NCBI GenBank assembly: GCA_900491605.1
Contig: UESW01004827.1
Span: 237,119-301,118, forward strand
DNA length: 64,000 bases
DNA from: Calamus simplicifolius
Lineage: Eukaryota; Streptophyta; Magnoliopsida; Arecales; Arecaceae
Reading direction: 5' to 3'
Made by a program: the position numbers and the translations under genes. The notes under the pieces are model-generated. The model had not been told where the DNA came from and made no database searches. It saw only the letters and a program-made list of their open reading frames with translations. Positions within the stretch are counted from its first letter, which is position 1. Each line of letters opens with the position of its first letter. Of this stretch, positions 11,147 to 22,870 are shown piece after piece.

Positions 11147-11540
11147 GTCAGTCAGAGCCTCCCTCCATCTCAACCGTTCTCTGAGTTCAATCTATCGAAC
11201 AATTGCAAGCAAGCAATGCTTCATGGAACTTTCCTCGTATTGCGGCTCATAGTGCTCTGCGCCAGTCATGTGAACAGGTCCCCCTTTCTTTCTTCTTTTT
11301 TTTTTTTTTTAATTTTTGTTGGGAAAGGTGAATGTCCCTTCCAATGTCCACAAATTACTCCTCTTATTGCGCCCAGTCTCCATCCCCAGTCAATGGCTCC
11401 TTTTATTTTTTTTTATTTTTTTTTTTATTTTTTTTAATACAAACGAATGAACATAGTCTACAAGATCTCGATAAATCAATAATAGAATTTGTTTAAGTAC
11501 AATAGGGCAAAAATTTTTTTTCTTTCAAATTAAAAATCCG
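11147..11540. other. No gene; T-rich low complexity
   Basis: The stretch contains long T/A-rich runs at 11290-11312 and 11400-11438. A plus-strand open frame here is rich in Phe and Ser from those runs and is not convincing. Confidence 0.5.
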
Positions 11541-11544
11541 AATT

Positions 11545-11760
11545 ATTGACTATAGGGGCCATCATCCAGTCAGTCGCAGAGTTGACTTTTCGATGAACAT
11601 GACGTATCTGAACTTCATGAATATTTTAAAGGATAGACCAGATGTCATGAAGCAAAGAATTGATTGAAACATGATCGTAAAATTCTATCAAAGCCATCGA
11701 ATGACAGTAAAAAAGTTCCTCCCAATAAAAAGATCATGAGTATGAATAATATGAAGTCAA
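11545..11760 (-). pseudogene. LINE RNase H fragment
   Basis: The sequence around 11550-11640 aligns by eye to 12290-12380, a clearer LINE RNase H remnant. Shared phrases include 'CCAGTC(C/A)GT(T/C)GC(T/A)GA(A/G)TTG' and 'CTTC(T)CGAT(A/G)AA'. Both are minus-strand copies of the C-terminal RNase H region. The copy is strongly decayed, with no usable frame. Confidence 0.5.
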
Positions 11761-12179
11761 TGGCTTTTTAGCCCAGCTATATTAATCTCATAATAGAAGA
11801 ATGTCCAAAATCACCCGGACATTATCCCTGTAATTATAAACTGGGATCCTTTGCGAATATCCTAGCATTATAGATTGTTCTAATCAAAAGATTGCATCAT
11901 AATTCAATGATACAACCAACTAATTATTTAAATATAATAAAAATAATATTCATACTAATGCATAAAATTAATCTTAAATTTCTTTAAAAAAATAAAATTC
12001 TCTAAATCATTTAAAGAAAGATGCAGATAAGAGTGGGACGGATCGGTTAAAATAATAATAATAATAATTTTAAAAAATATTTTTTTTAAAAATGATATTA
12101 ATATTAAAATTATATTAATTCATCTTATTTTTATTGAATCAATTATCTAACTGATTTTTTTTTGGGTACAAACGGACGA

Positions 12180-12650
12180 TCACACTAGCCTAGTGCGAGT
12201 TAGTCCAGAAAGATCCAAATATAAAATTTGCTGTAATAAAGAAGGGCAGGGATCGCTCGACTTTCAGATCCACGAACTAGCATGCTGGGCCATAAAAGAT
12301 GCTACCCAGTCCGTTGCTGAATTGGCTTCTCGATAAATATGGCGAATTTGAGCACAGTCAGCCTCATGCAGGATAGATACAGCCAGGAAATAACCGACAT
12401 AGAATCACTCTCAATGAATAACCTTTGAGCCTGAAGAGTCCTAACGGTATAAGAAATGTCCGCTCATGCCACATAAAGCTCTGACATCAGGATGGATCAA
12501 TAGTATCAAAACCATCTGCTCCCAGCAACTCATGAGGGTCATGAATGATGAAAACAGAACCAGTAGTTCTACCATAGATATTTTTATTAAATTAATTTTG
12601 ACAAACCCTTTAGGAGGAAAATTATCCAACTGATTCATTTGAAAAGTCAT
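12180..12650 (-). pseudogene. LINE RNase H fragment
   Basis: On the minus strand the frame at 12441-12650 contains PPKGFVKIN(F/L), the entry of plant LINE RNase H domains, and the following sequence continues in broken frames to about 12180. There the complement 'GGACTAACTCGCACTAGGCTAGTGTG' region mirrors the plus-strand 'GGCTGACTCACACTAGACTAGTGTG' region at about 9698. It is a third fragment of the same family and inverted relative to 9090-9721. Confidence 0.6.
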
Positions 12651-13168
12651 GGTAGCTATCCTGCTTAATTAACTGCTTGCCATCCCAAAATTTAAAGAGA
12701 GGAAATAAAAAACACTATCATGTGAGGACGAGCGAAGTGCGATTAGGTTGGCTACGTGGTTAAAACTCAAAACTATAAGTCCAACAAAGAAAAGAAGATA
12801 TGAAGTACATGGCAGGCTTTTAGTTTATCATTAAGAGGCCCCCTGCGCCGTATGCCTTCTTGACCTCTATCGTCCAAGTTGACGGCCCGAGAACCGCCGC
12901 TCGCCGCTCCTGGGGGACGCCGCTTCGTACACGGTGGGTGCGCTTACGAAAGCAATCGTACTTGGCCGCCTTGTGAACCCTTCACTTCTTCGTGGAGATC
13001 GAAGTCAAAGAAACGCAGAAGAAGAAGAAAGGTGGTCCAAAATAATGGCCCCCGGTGGGTTGTTGGACCTTTTTTTTTTATTTAATTATGTTTCCGCTTG
13101 CCGCGGCAGCGTAAAGCACGAGAGGTGTTGGAATCCCCAACCCACTATCCATCCTCCCATTCGATTGC
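12651..13168. other. Upstream region of plantacyanin gene
   Basis: There is no clear coding feature. 12840-13030 is GC-rich compared with surroundings, and overlapping short open frames on both strands there are probably chance. The stretch 13070-13168 leads into the TATA box of the plantacyanin gene. Confidence 0.5.
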
Positions 13169-13176
13169 CTATAAAA
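13169..13176 (+). promoter_or_regulatory. TATA box of plantacyanin gene
   Basis: TATAAAAA lies 106 bp upstream of the ATG at 13282. This gives a 5' UTR of about 75-80 bases if transcription starts about 30 bp downstream. Confidence 0.65.
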
Positions 13177-13281
13177 ATGAAGCCACCACCTCCTCTTGAC
13201 CTTAGCACAAGCCTGCAGGCCACCACTGTCCATCACCTCGTAGCAAAACAGTGAGATCCACAGGAGATCGAGTGAGTACTC

Positions 13282-14215
13282 ATGGCCCAGGGAAGTGGCA
13301 GCGCAGGCCGCGCTGCGGCTCTCGGGGTGGCGCTTCTTTGCCTCGTCATCCACTGTGAGCTCGCCGAGTCGGCCATCTACACCGTCGGCGGCCGCGGCGG
13401 GTGGACCTTCAACACTGTCAACTGGCCCAACGGCAAGCGTTTCAGGGCTGGAGATGTGCTCGGTGAGCGTAGTCTCTTTCCTTTTGCTTCCATGCAGGGA
13501 TTGGTGTGAGCCCAACTGAGGGTCAAAAGGGCTGTCCAAGATATATATCAGGCAGGATGGTTCGGATGTAAACTAATCAACCCAAGTCTGATCATCATGA
13601 AAATCTCTGAGACCCTTAATATATATAATCTCTGCTGAGACCCTTTATATATATATATATATATAAACACCACACCATCAAGTTAGAACAGACTTATTTT
13701 CTCTAAGCACAAACTCAGTCCAAAATAGACAAGGTCGGTTAAAATCAGCCATACCTGCCTCTAGTTTCATGAGCTCTAATAACGTCTCTGTAATGCTAAT
13801 TTATTAATAGATTTAAATTATATAATTTAAAATTTAATAAATAGTAATAAAAAAAATTAAAGTATACAATACATTTTTTTTTTTTTGACCGTAGAACTAA
13901 ATTTATGGTGGTATTACATGCTCTCTTTCTCTCTCTTGTTATTTTTTTTTTTTTTTTTTATGTAATTTTTTGTGAGAGGCTAATGGTTGGCTAGCTTTGG
14001 TGGTGTTAATTTTTAGTGTTCAAGTATAATCCGACGACTCACAACGTGGTGGCGGTGAATGCGGTTGGGTACAATCGTTGCACAAGTCCAAGGGGATCCA
14101 GGGTCTTCAAGTCTGGAAACGATCGCATCAGGCTAAGCAAGGGAGGAACTACTTCATTTGCAACTTCGTAGGGCACTGCCAAGCTGGGATGAAGATTGCA
14201 GTTACTGCAACATAA
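13282..14215 (+). CDS. Plantacyanin / basic blue copper protein, two exons, frame-disrupted in exon 2
   Basis: Exon 1 (13282-13462) encodes a signal peptide of about 31 residues (hydrophobic AAALGVALLCLVIHC) and the mature start AIYTVGGRGGWTFNTVNWPNGKRFRAGDVL. GT at 13463 and AG at 14015-14016 bound a 554-bp intron. Exon 2 (14017-14215) continues VFKYNPTTHNVVAVNAVGYN, where His is a copper ligand. One base is missing near 14145 (AAG GGA GG AAC), so the annotated frame hits TAG at 14169. In the next frame the C-terminal motif NYFICNFVGHCQAGM, with the Cys, His and Met ligands, runs to TAA at 14213. With the base present the length would be about 126 residues, normal for plantacyanins, which are secreted type I copper proteins implicated in reproduction and redox. 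The cause is a real pseudogenising indel or an assembly error. The tight frame elsewhere favours a young event or an error. Confidence 0.85.
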
Positions 14216-17200
14216 ATGATCGAGGCCATTTAGATTTATAGAGTAATCTGATCATCTATATATGGAAGGGATGATATATAGTACTATGTTGTGTGGCGGA
14301 TGATAGAAACAACGTTATGTGGCTTATTGGATGTTGTTATTAGAAACTCTTGCTTAACAAACAAAAAAATGAGCCACTTGGTATGGCTCGCTTTTGGATA
14401 TGAGATAATAATATTAAATAAAGATGATGGTTTCTAGGCAACCTTGTCTCATGTATCAATCTTTTATAGAAGAAATAAACTTTCAGTTTTCAGTGAAATC
14501 TTGAGGAGTTAAGTTTTGCCTATCTTTCTTTTTAAGAAGTGCAAATCAGTGTCTTTTAGAACTTACAGGAGAGAAGTGTTTTCAAAGAAAAAGAAAAGTT
14601 GTGGAAGAAGGAAAGGGGGAGATCAGGCTTTACAACCCAAATGATGTTCCCCTTCTCCCAACGATTGGCCTCGTTTGCTATTAAAATAAGAATATCTCTT
14701 GTTTTCCTTTTGAAACCTTGCTTAACCTTAACAAGAATTAAATCAAGCCCAAAAAACACCAGTTTAGTATAAATGAAGATTACAAGAAGTTTTCTATAAA
14801 TACAAAAGATTAAGTCACCAATCTTTGTATAAACGACAGAATATAAGTATATAAAATATTTTGTTATTTAAAAATACTTATTTTGTGAATTCTAAAATAT
14901 CCAATAATCCTCCATGCATGTCTAAATATTTGACACAGTCCATTGATGAAATCTAGGCAGTTTTCGTATCTTTAATTAATTTAATTAATAAAATTTTAAC
15001 ATATCAAGATGTACAATAAATCTTGAATTGCACATCTTTAATTATTTTATTGGTTATTAGTGTAAATTTAGAATCGTCATGCCCCAATCAATTAAAGTGC
15101 ATGGAAAGCCATCCTGATAAGCAATGGTTATATGGCTTATTTGGATGGTCAGATTAGTTTTAAAAATAAACCACTTCATATGGCTATTAATTAGTAAACC
15201 ATATTTTCTTCTAAACTGTGTTCTTAGAATTAAACAACAAGAAGAATTACCTACCAAGATACACATAGGAGAAATACAAATATTAAGCAATTTTTCTTTC
15301 TTTTAAAAGTTTAAACTTGAGTTTTCCATCACTAGACCAATATTTCAACGGCTAAGGAGCCACCTAGGCTCTCACCTCTCTCCTTTCTCCTTTGCCTCTC
15401 TTATCTCCTTCCTTTTCTTTTCTCTTCATCTTTTTTTTTTAAATTATTTTTTCTAGCAGTGCAGTTTTTAAGGCTGACCCTGAACCTTAGCAATAGTATA
15501 GATGACCTAGCAAGTGAAGTGTAGGTAAGTGGTAGACATGGTGTTGAAAGAAGGTCATGGAAGCGAGGCAACATGATGAGCGGAGTGATAATAAGGGTTA
15601 CAACAATGAATGGAGGTTGTAATGATTGAATGAAGTCACATAGACTTTATTGACATTTTTAACGCATGACCTTTAATGCCTAATTTTCATTAATATTACT
15701 GATACCCTTTCATAAGTTTTAGTAGAACAAGAATTATACAAAGAATGAAAGCAACAATGAATAATAACTCATAGGCAAATAAAATAAACAAGGCTACTTT
15801 TAGATATTTAAGTGTAAGTCATAAAGGGTGAAAGAATAACTTATGATAAGTGGGAGAGAAATAACCCATCTTTAGTGCTCCAATCATGATTACTTCTCAC
15901 TCAAAACACACATAGAAGGAGTAAGTCTACTCTTTTGTTTGTAAACAAGCCTTGAGTTGCTTCTTTTATAGTAGAATGACATCTACTACTAACTTTATGA
16001 GTTACTTGAATTTTACATATGAGAATGTTAACCTTTGGTTCTAGAGTTCTATCAACCTCCAAAAGTAGGAAAGTTGCACCTCCAATCTACAAGTTTGAGG
16101 CATCTATATAGGAGAAGGTTCAACCTTTTAAACCTTCACTCTAAGTTCCTTGACATCTGTATCAAAACAGATCACATTAGTATAATTGAAACTGTATCCA
16201 TTGATTGCTAGAAGATCATTTGTTATTAGGAAATATATGCATTAAATTCCAGCATTATAGAAAAAGGTCATCAAGCTAGGTGCACCATAGAATTATCAAA
16301 TAAAAGTGGCTTATATCTAATAGTAAAGTCATGGGTCAAATTTAATGAAGGACACCAAATGACTTTTTTTCCCCTTTTATTATGTAGATTTGGAAGTGAT
16401 TTCTAGAAATAACTTATTTTAGAAGGTAGTTTTTTTACCTTGATAGAACTAACCATTTCTTACATAAATAACTTCTCTTTATGTAGTTGTTTTCTTCTAA
16501 ATAACTACGTTATATCTTAATAACTTTTTGAAAAAGTTAGTTTCAACAATAGATAGTTCATATTTAACCTCTTGTGCAAGAAAGAAGTAGCCAAATATGA
16601 TCCTTCAAAGTTTCACTAAAACTAAATCTTGGTTTACTTAATGTTTTTATCATTTACTGTTGATGATTGATAATTGATTGATTTTTAGGTGCAAACAAAG
16701 CCCCCACCTAACTATTAACCACCTTGGCCTGGTGGGGTAGTCAATAAGAGGATGAGCACCTAGGTAGGATCAAGGAGAAATCTATCCCCTTGGTCTCCTT
16801 TGATGGAGCAATATTGATGCATGAGGATGAATGATGGCCGTAGAAATTTAGCAATGGTGAGTGAAGACTCGGTATTAAAGTGAATATGATAGGATGAATA
16901 GGTTGCAAACTCTAGTGATAGACAATGACTAAAGTGGTGAAACAACAAGATAGAAAGCAACAATTATGGATGAGATAGTAATCGTAGTGGATTCGAATGA
17001 AGCCACAAAGAAGATATTGAGCATGAGCATCTATAATAACCCAGAACTTCACTTAGGTGGACTAATCAAGAAGATACTATTTGAGCTTTTTTATCTTGAA
17101 TAATTGTTCAAAATCCACCTAGTGCATTGCCAATGTGAGATTAAATGTATGCCAACACGAGCTTTTCCATATTTCCCTCGCATAAGTTCTGACATCCTCA

Positions 17201-18736
17201 TTAAACTAAGGATCAAAATCCAGATCTAATCAAACCAAATTACAGTCATAAATATCAAAATTAGCTTATGGTTAGTCTTAAAAGAGCTTCTTTATAAGCC
17301 ATAGGTTGAGACGGCTCTAACATCATTAATAACAACTTAAAACCTCAGTTAAAAAGATTAGCTAAAAAATATTATTTGAGTTTTTTGAACCTGGATAAAT
17401 TTTTAAAATATATTTAGCATATGATCGATATAGAACTAAATATATATTAGCATAAGCTCTCATAATACCAAATAGCTAGTAATAGAGCTATACCATGCCA
17501 AAACTAAGGCTATATATATCATATTGGCCAAGGGGAACTTCGATGATTGACGGCGGCATCAAATGTTTTAAGGCTAAGGCTGACGTGTCACCAATAATCA
17601 AGGCCATGATTTGGAAAGCAATTGTTTGCTAGAAGTTATTGCCTATCCTTTTTGGGAGTGACTAAGGTAGGCATGCAATCTGGTTCAATAGCGCTAAATT
17701 GCTCAAACAGGAATATCAATGGGGTCAAGTATCTAGACAAGGAAGACAAGAGTTTCAAATTTTAAAATGTAAACTTCAAGCCAATTAATTTGGTGGGTTA
17801 TTTATGTTCAAGGTATGTAATTTAGACTTTGTTTTAAGTCTGCAGTGGGCTTGGTTTAGGTTATATGTCTGTTTATTAGGATCGAGGTTTGCTGGTTAGG
17901 CCTACTTAGATTGTCAAGCTTCTTAGGCCTAGGCTTCTTGCCTAACCTTGCTTTCACCTCTCTTCTTCTTTTGTTCTTTTTTTTTTTATTCTTATTTTTT
18001 CTTCTTTTCTTTGTGTACTCCTTGCTGGCTTTGGCCTGTACTGCATTTCATTTTTCAATGGAATATTAGGATGAGTCTCCACCATTTTGCTCAAAGAGAT
18101 AGAGAGAAATTAACTGCAAAAAAGAAATATATCGTCAGAGAGAACTGATGCCTCGCCCATTAAGGCTGCAGAGAGGGTGGATTAGCTCTTAAATAGAGTC
18201 AATGGGATACATTGAGGCATTTTTGCGCTGTCAGTAATTCCACTGGTAAAAGCATCTGGCTTTTGATATCAGGAGAGTTTAATGATTTTTTCTTAGAGAA
18301 AGAAAAAATTTCTTATGCCAATGAAATGATAAAATTATCTTGTTATATGCGAATATAGCAGGAAATTGAAGAATAATTTTCTAAATTATTGCATAAATGA
18401 TTCATTACTTAATCATTCATTGACAAAATGATTCATTATTATAGATAAACTAAATATCTTATTATAACACTAACCATCTAGAGTGCAATAAATCAATCCA
18501 TTGAGAAAATGCATCATTGCCAATTTGCCTATTCCAATTGTTTTCCCAGCTTTTCCGTGTTGAATATGAAAACATTATTGATGCAAAATGTATATAGAAG
18601 TAGGAATTGAAAAAGGTTCAAGACGGCCGAGGTTGACCCAGCCGTGGCACAATATGATTTTAGATTGCATTTGTCAAGCAAAGCACCAAAGAACAACCAA
18701 GAATCTTTCAATCTAATAACCCTTCAAACATTGTAG
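14216..18736. other. Gene-free AT-rich intergenic DNA
   Basis: No credible coding region, tRNA or transposon ends were seen in 4.5 kb. Short open frames (e.g. 15057-15290 minus, 16760-16963 minus, 18529-18711 minus) have no recognisable content. The stretch immediately after 14215 is the likely 3' UTR of plantacyanin. A divergent repeat at 17030-17480 is listed separately. Confidence 0.6.
17030..17480. repeat. Divergent two-copy direct repeat
   Basis: 17031-17190 and 17325-17470 share the same order of phrases: AATAAC, then ACTATTTGAGCTTTTT / ATTATTTGAGTTTTTT, then AAAATCCACCTAG / AAAATATATTTAG, then a GCATAAGCTCT/ACACGAGCTTTT end. By eye they are an old tandem duplication, possibly parts of an old LTR. 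The alignment is imperfect. Confidence 0.4.
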
Positions 18737-18948
18737 GGTCACAGTACGTGGGTGGGGTTACTGGGTTATAAACCGAAACGAAGATAGATTGAAGTTTTCA
18801 TGTCCAACAAAAAACCTCTTCATTCCCTCAGTATATTTAAAGAGAACTCTTGAACAATCATCTATCGTTCAGTAGTACCAGTTCCAGTGATCTCACATGA
18901 TTGAAGAAAGGAAAAGAACTGGAGTTTAAAGCAGTTGGATGGGAAAGA

Positions 18949-18980
<32 letters not shown>

Positions 18981-19622
18981 GAAAAGATAAATACGTCAAC
19001 AGAAGGTATGATTGGAATTCCATCTTCAACCCTTCCCTTCAACAAGGTTGCTAAGGAAAAAAAAAAAAAAAGTAAAATGTGGACCGAAGTTAGGCATTGA
19101 CTTGGAAGTGATGACTTGTGATTCCGCGTTCACAGTCAAAAAAGACTTAACGATTCTCCGTCGAGTTGCGTGGGTAGGTTGCATCCATATATATTGCTGG
19201 TTTTTCTACAAATCATTGCCTCAAGACAGCAAAAGATAAGACTTTGGGCAGCTCAAATTAATAATTTTCTAGTCCCCCAGCACTGCTACCTTCCATGTGT
19301 GGGAAAGAGGGAGTACTGAACATAATCTCGATCGGTCAGCAGTGAAGTCCAAATAATCACCTCATCTGAATTGGTGGTGCTGGACGCTCGACAAGAAAGA
19401 CCTTGACTTTGATAATTGTAAAAGTTACAAAAAAAAAAAAAAAAATCAAAACAACTGAGATGGTTAATATAAATTAAATTAAACTATTTATAAGAACAAA
19501 AGATTATGTTAACAATAGGTATGCTTATTTTTATAAGAAATAAGAATGCAGAATAAAAATAAAGCAATAATTTAAAATGTACTTGACAAGGTGATAATTA
19601 GCTCATTTATAAGAATAATATA
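18737..19622. repeat. Segmental direct duplication, copy 1 (without TRIM)
   Basis: From GGTCACAGTACGTGGGTGGG to ATTTATAAGAATAAT this segment is nearly identical to 24808-26231, apart from a few substitutions, poly-A and GA-repeat length changes and the 537-bp TRIM in copy 2. It contains a (GA)n tract at about 18951-18981 and a short open frame (19012-19239, VKCGPKLGIDLEVMTCDS...) present in both copies. There is no recognised gene. It is the uninserted reference for the TRIM. Confidence 0.92.
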
Positions 19623-19642
19623 TAAGGCTTATTTAAATATAT

Positions 19643-20836
19643 TGATCACGATATCAAATATGCGAAATACGGTATAATATATTTATTAAGATCGATATAT
19701 AAATGCCTCCAGCCACTATTATTAATTTTCTTTCCGATGAGGATAAGGAATTCGATCTTCTTGAATCAGCTGCATGGGATCTTGATCTTCCTTCTCTTAG
19801 GGATCTTGATCTTCCTCTCTCGAGGGATCTTGATTGATCTTTCTCCTCCTCTCGATGGATCTTGATTGATCTTCCTCTTCTCGATGGATCTTGATTGAGT
19901 TCTTCCAATCAATGAGCCATCGCACTCTGATGGTGTATGCCCTCAGGATGTGCTCTTGATCAGGGACTCAATGCCTCCGCTTATTTTGTTTTTCTTTCGA
20001 TAACCTTCTTGAAAGCCTTAGGAAGGGTTCCCTATTTATACTCAAATCCCTTCACCGTCTGCTCCCATCAAGCAGGCGTTCAACATTTAAGGGGGGGCGT
20101 TATCACTTATTAATTAGTGAAACGATAGTAATAAAATTAGGACCATTGAAAGCGACGGGTTATTACATTCTCCCACTTGGTCCGTATATTTTATCACACT
20201 GAACAAGAAACTAAATACATGAATCATAGCGATAGGTCCTCTATAATTGAGTATTATCTTCTATATATTACAATGCATTCAATTTCTTTACCACTATTCC
20301 AAATGTGACAACATAACATAATGAATAAACTATATGTTTATTCAGAGTCCAAAAGAAAAGTTTGTCATTTCTCAAAAGTCAAATAACGTGTACACCTGAA
20401 TGAGAAATAAACAAATAATTGAAATAAGAGTTTCTTTGTACAATTATTATCCATACAATTATATCATGGAACCAACTCCCATTCTTATCACATGATCCTT
20501 AAAATTCTTAATTGGCATGCCTTTAGTCAAAGGATCAGCTATCATCAATTCAGTGCTAACGTGTTCTATGACCACTTTGTTTTCTTTAACACGTTCTCTT
20601 ATGGCTAAATACTTAATATCAATATGTTTACTTCGACTACCACTCTTATGGTTTTTAGCCAAAAATACAGCAGCTGAATTGTCACAGTACAGTTTAATTG
20701 GCCTAGCAATAGAGTCAACAATTCTAAGCCCTGAGATGAAACTCTTCAACCATACACCTTGCGATGTAGCCTCAAAACAAGCAACGAATTCTGCTTCCAT
20801 AGTAGAGGTAGCAGTCAAAGTTGCTTTGCACTCCTC
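19643..20836 (-). mobile_element. Copia retrotransposon 3' remnant (RNase H, polypurine tract, 3' LTR)
   Basis: Read on the minus strand: RNase H (20836-20459), about 280 bp of 3' UTR, polypurine tract AGTGGGAGAAT (about 20178-20168) and an LTR starting TGTAATAACCCGTCGC at 20167. The LTR would end near the 'TGATCACG' at 19643, giving about 525 bp; that left end is tentative. The LTR has a TATA box, plus-strand CCTATTTATA at 20031-20040. The element is cut at about 20840 by Tat Gypsy sequence in the opposite orientation. Confidence 0.75.
20459..20836 (-). pseudogene. Copia RNase H C-terminal fragment
   Basis: The minus-strand frame reads TLTATSTMEAEFVACFEATSQGVWL, then IKLYCDNSAAVFLAKNHKS, then SKHIDIKYLAIRERVKENKVVIEHV and MIADPLTKGMP. 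These are the end of Copia RNase H with the catalytic E and D residues in place. Upstream of about 20836 the frame runs on into unrelated antisense Gypsy gag sequence, so the first roughly 65 residues of the open frame starting at 21028 are not Copia. Only the last quarter of the polyprotein remains. Confidence 0.88.
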
Positions 20837-20839
20837 TAT

Positions 20840-21830
20840 GATATGGAGCTCAGCCGTCAAATCGCCAATCCTCACGAGGTGATATACGACCATCGTCCTC
20901 CGCTCTCCCGCCGCATCATGGAGGAGTCGGTTCCACCTCGGTTCCGTCTTCCCCAGCTGGACCCCTACGACGGTACGACGGATCTTCTGGACCACTTGGA
21001 GAGCTATAAGGTCCTCATGCAGGTCCAAGGGGCGATGGACTCTCTTCTGTGCATTGCTTTTCCAGCCACACTAGAAAGCAGCGCGTGCATAGTATTCTCG
21101 TCTGCCGTCCCGCAGTATTAATTCGTTTAGGCAACTTGAGCGGTCTTTCCTGGCTCACTTTGATGCATGCCGGAAGATCCCTCGAGTCGCCGATAGCTTG
21201 TTTGCCGTCCAACAAAGGAGTGGCGAGACCTTGAAGGACTTTGTAGCTCGATTTATGGAGGCCGCGCTCAAAGTCTATAACTTGGAAGATTCTATCGCTA
21301 CCCTAGCATTGAAGCGAGGACTTCGCCCCTCCAGATTTGCATATTCTCTGAACAAAAAGCCTCCCGGCTCCTATGCCGAGTTGCTAAGTCGGGCACAGAA
21401 GTACATCCGCGCCGATGAGGCTGACTCGTCCAGAAGGGAAGTCGACAAGAGTTCCAATAAGAAGCCGACACCCACGGAACTAGCTGCGGACGATCCAGGC
21501 AGCCCGAACCACCCGTCGCTTTGACCACCGGCCCCAGGCGCTGGTTCCTAAGGAGCAGTTTACTCCTCTTATGGCTTCGATCTCCCACATCCTACTAGAG
21601 ATTGAGGAGGAGCCTTACTTTCAACACCCACGTCTCCTAAAGTCAGTAAACCCCGCAACAAAGAGCTTTACTGCCAGTATCACCGAGACTATGGACATGA
21701 CACTGAAGACATCCATCATTTGAAGATGGCCATTGAAGAGCTTGTCCAGCAGGGTCACTTGGGCAAGTTCATTCGAAGAAATCCCACTGCCCCGGGTATG
21801 TCGGCACCTCCAGCACCTTAAACTGGCATC
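20840..21830 (+). pseudogene. Tat-type Gypsy gag remnant
   Basis: In the first part (to about 21085) the frame reads LSRRIMEESVPPRFRLPQLDPYDGTTDLLDHLESYK, a highly typical Tat/Athila gag segment. After a frameshift at about 21085-21125 it continues FAVQQRSGETLKDFVARFMEAALKV, LKRGLRPSRFAYSLNKKPPGSYAELLSRAQKYI to 21524. A further frame break follows. Then the region 21655-21830 resembles the cysteine/histidine part CQYHRDYGHDTEDC...LKMAIEELVQQGHLGKFI. This is retrotransposon capsid protein; the start is lost at the Copia junction. Confidence 0.85.
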
Positions 21831-21867
21831 GACAATGCCCCAATGGAAAAAACAATAGCATGATCTC

Positions 21868-22068
21868 ATGGGGGGCGAGCAGCAGCTCGAAAAGTCGACG
21901 GAAGGAGGCAAGCTGGCACCAGAATGGGAAGGACCTTATCGCGTCATGGAAGTGCTCCATCACGGAGTGTACAAAGTGGAAGCGATAGATGGGAAGCTTC
22001 TCCCCCGCACATGGAACGCGGACAACTTACGATGGTATATCAGTAGCTTGCTAATTTTATTAGCTTAA
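21868..22068 (+). pseudogene. Gypsy integrase C-terminal tail
   Basis: The 66-codon frame contains GGKLAPEWEGPYRVMEVLHHGVYKVEAIDGKLLPRTWNADNLRWY, the usual C-terminal end of Tat-type Gypsy integrase. It lies about 40 bases after gag tail sequence, so roughly 3 kb of pol was deleted between them. Confidence 0.85.
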
Positions 22069-22139
22069 GTTTTTTTTAATAAAGTATTATTCAAAATATC
22101 CTTGTTTTATCATGCTCTTGGGATGAGTATATTTCTTAG

Positions 22140-22870
22140 AAAAAGATTGGTTCCGCATCGGCAACTTAAGACCGGCTCCGCATCGGCAAAAAAGATCGGT
22201 TCCGCACCGGCAACTTAAAGACCGGTCCCGCGTCGGCACTTAAAGACCGGCTCCGCGTCGGCAAAAAAGATCGGTTCCACATCGGCAACTTAAGACCAGC
22301 TCCGCGTCGGCAAAAAAGATCGGTTCCGCACCGGCAACTTAAGACCAGCTCCGCGTCGGAACAAAAAGACCGGTTCCGCACCGGCAACTAAAGACCGGCT
22401 CGCGTCGGCACAAAAAGACGGTTCCGCACCGGCAACTTAAGACCGGTTCTGCACCGGCAACTAAAGACCGGCTCCGCGTCGGCACCAAAGACCGGCTCCG
22501 CATCGGCACAAAAAGTCCGGTTCCGCACCGGCAACTAAAGACCGGCTCTGCATCGGCACAAAAGACCGGCTCCGCGTTGGCACAAAAAGACTGGTTCCGC
22601 ACCGACAACTTAAAGACCGGCCCCGCGTGGCACTTAAAGACCGGCCTCGCGTCGGCACTTAAAGCCCGGTTCCGCGTTGGCACCTCCAAGATCGGCTCCG
22701 CGTCGGCACCTTCAAGCCCGGCTTGCGTCGGCACCTCCAAGCTCGGCTCCGCGTTGGCACCTTCAAGCCCGGCTCCGCGTCGGCACACTCAAGCCCCGCT
22801 CCGCGTCGGCACACTCAAGCCCGAGTCTCCTCGACACTCAAGCCCGGCTCCGCATCGGCAATCCAAGCCC
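22140..22870 (+). repeat. GC-rich tandem repeats in 3' UTR of the Tat element
   Basis: About 25 degenerate copies of a 24-31 bp unit of the form GACCGGCTCCGCGTCGGCA followed by an A-rich spacer. The later copies (22670-22870) change to 'AAGCCCGGCTCCGCGTCGGCAC' with a different spacer. Open frames on both strands here are by-products of the repeat. Tandem repeats between pol and 3' LTR are a known habit of Tat elements. Confidence 0.88.

Noticed and set aside
13078..13539. 153-codon minus-strand frame overlapping plantacyanin exon 1
   Set aside because: It is antisense to a well-supported exon and has no family features.
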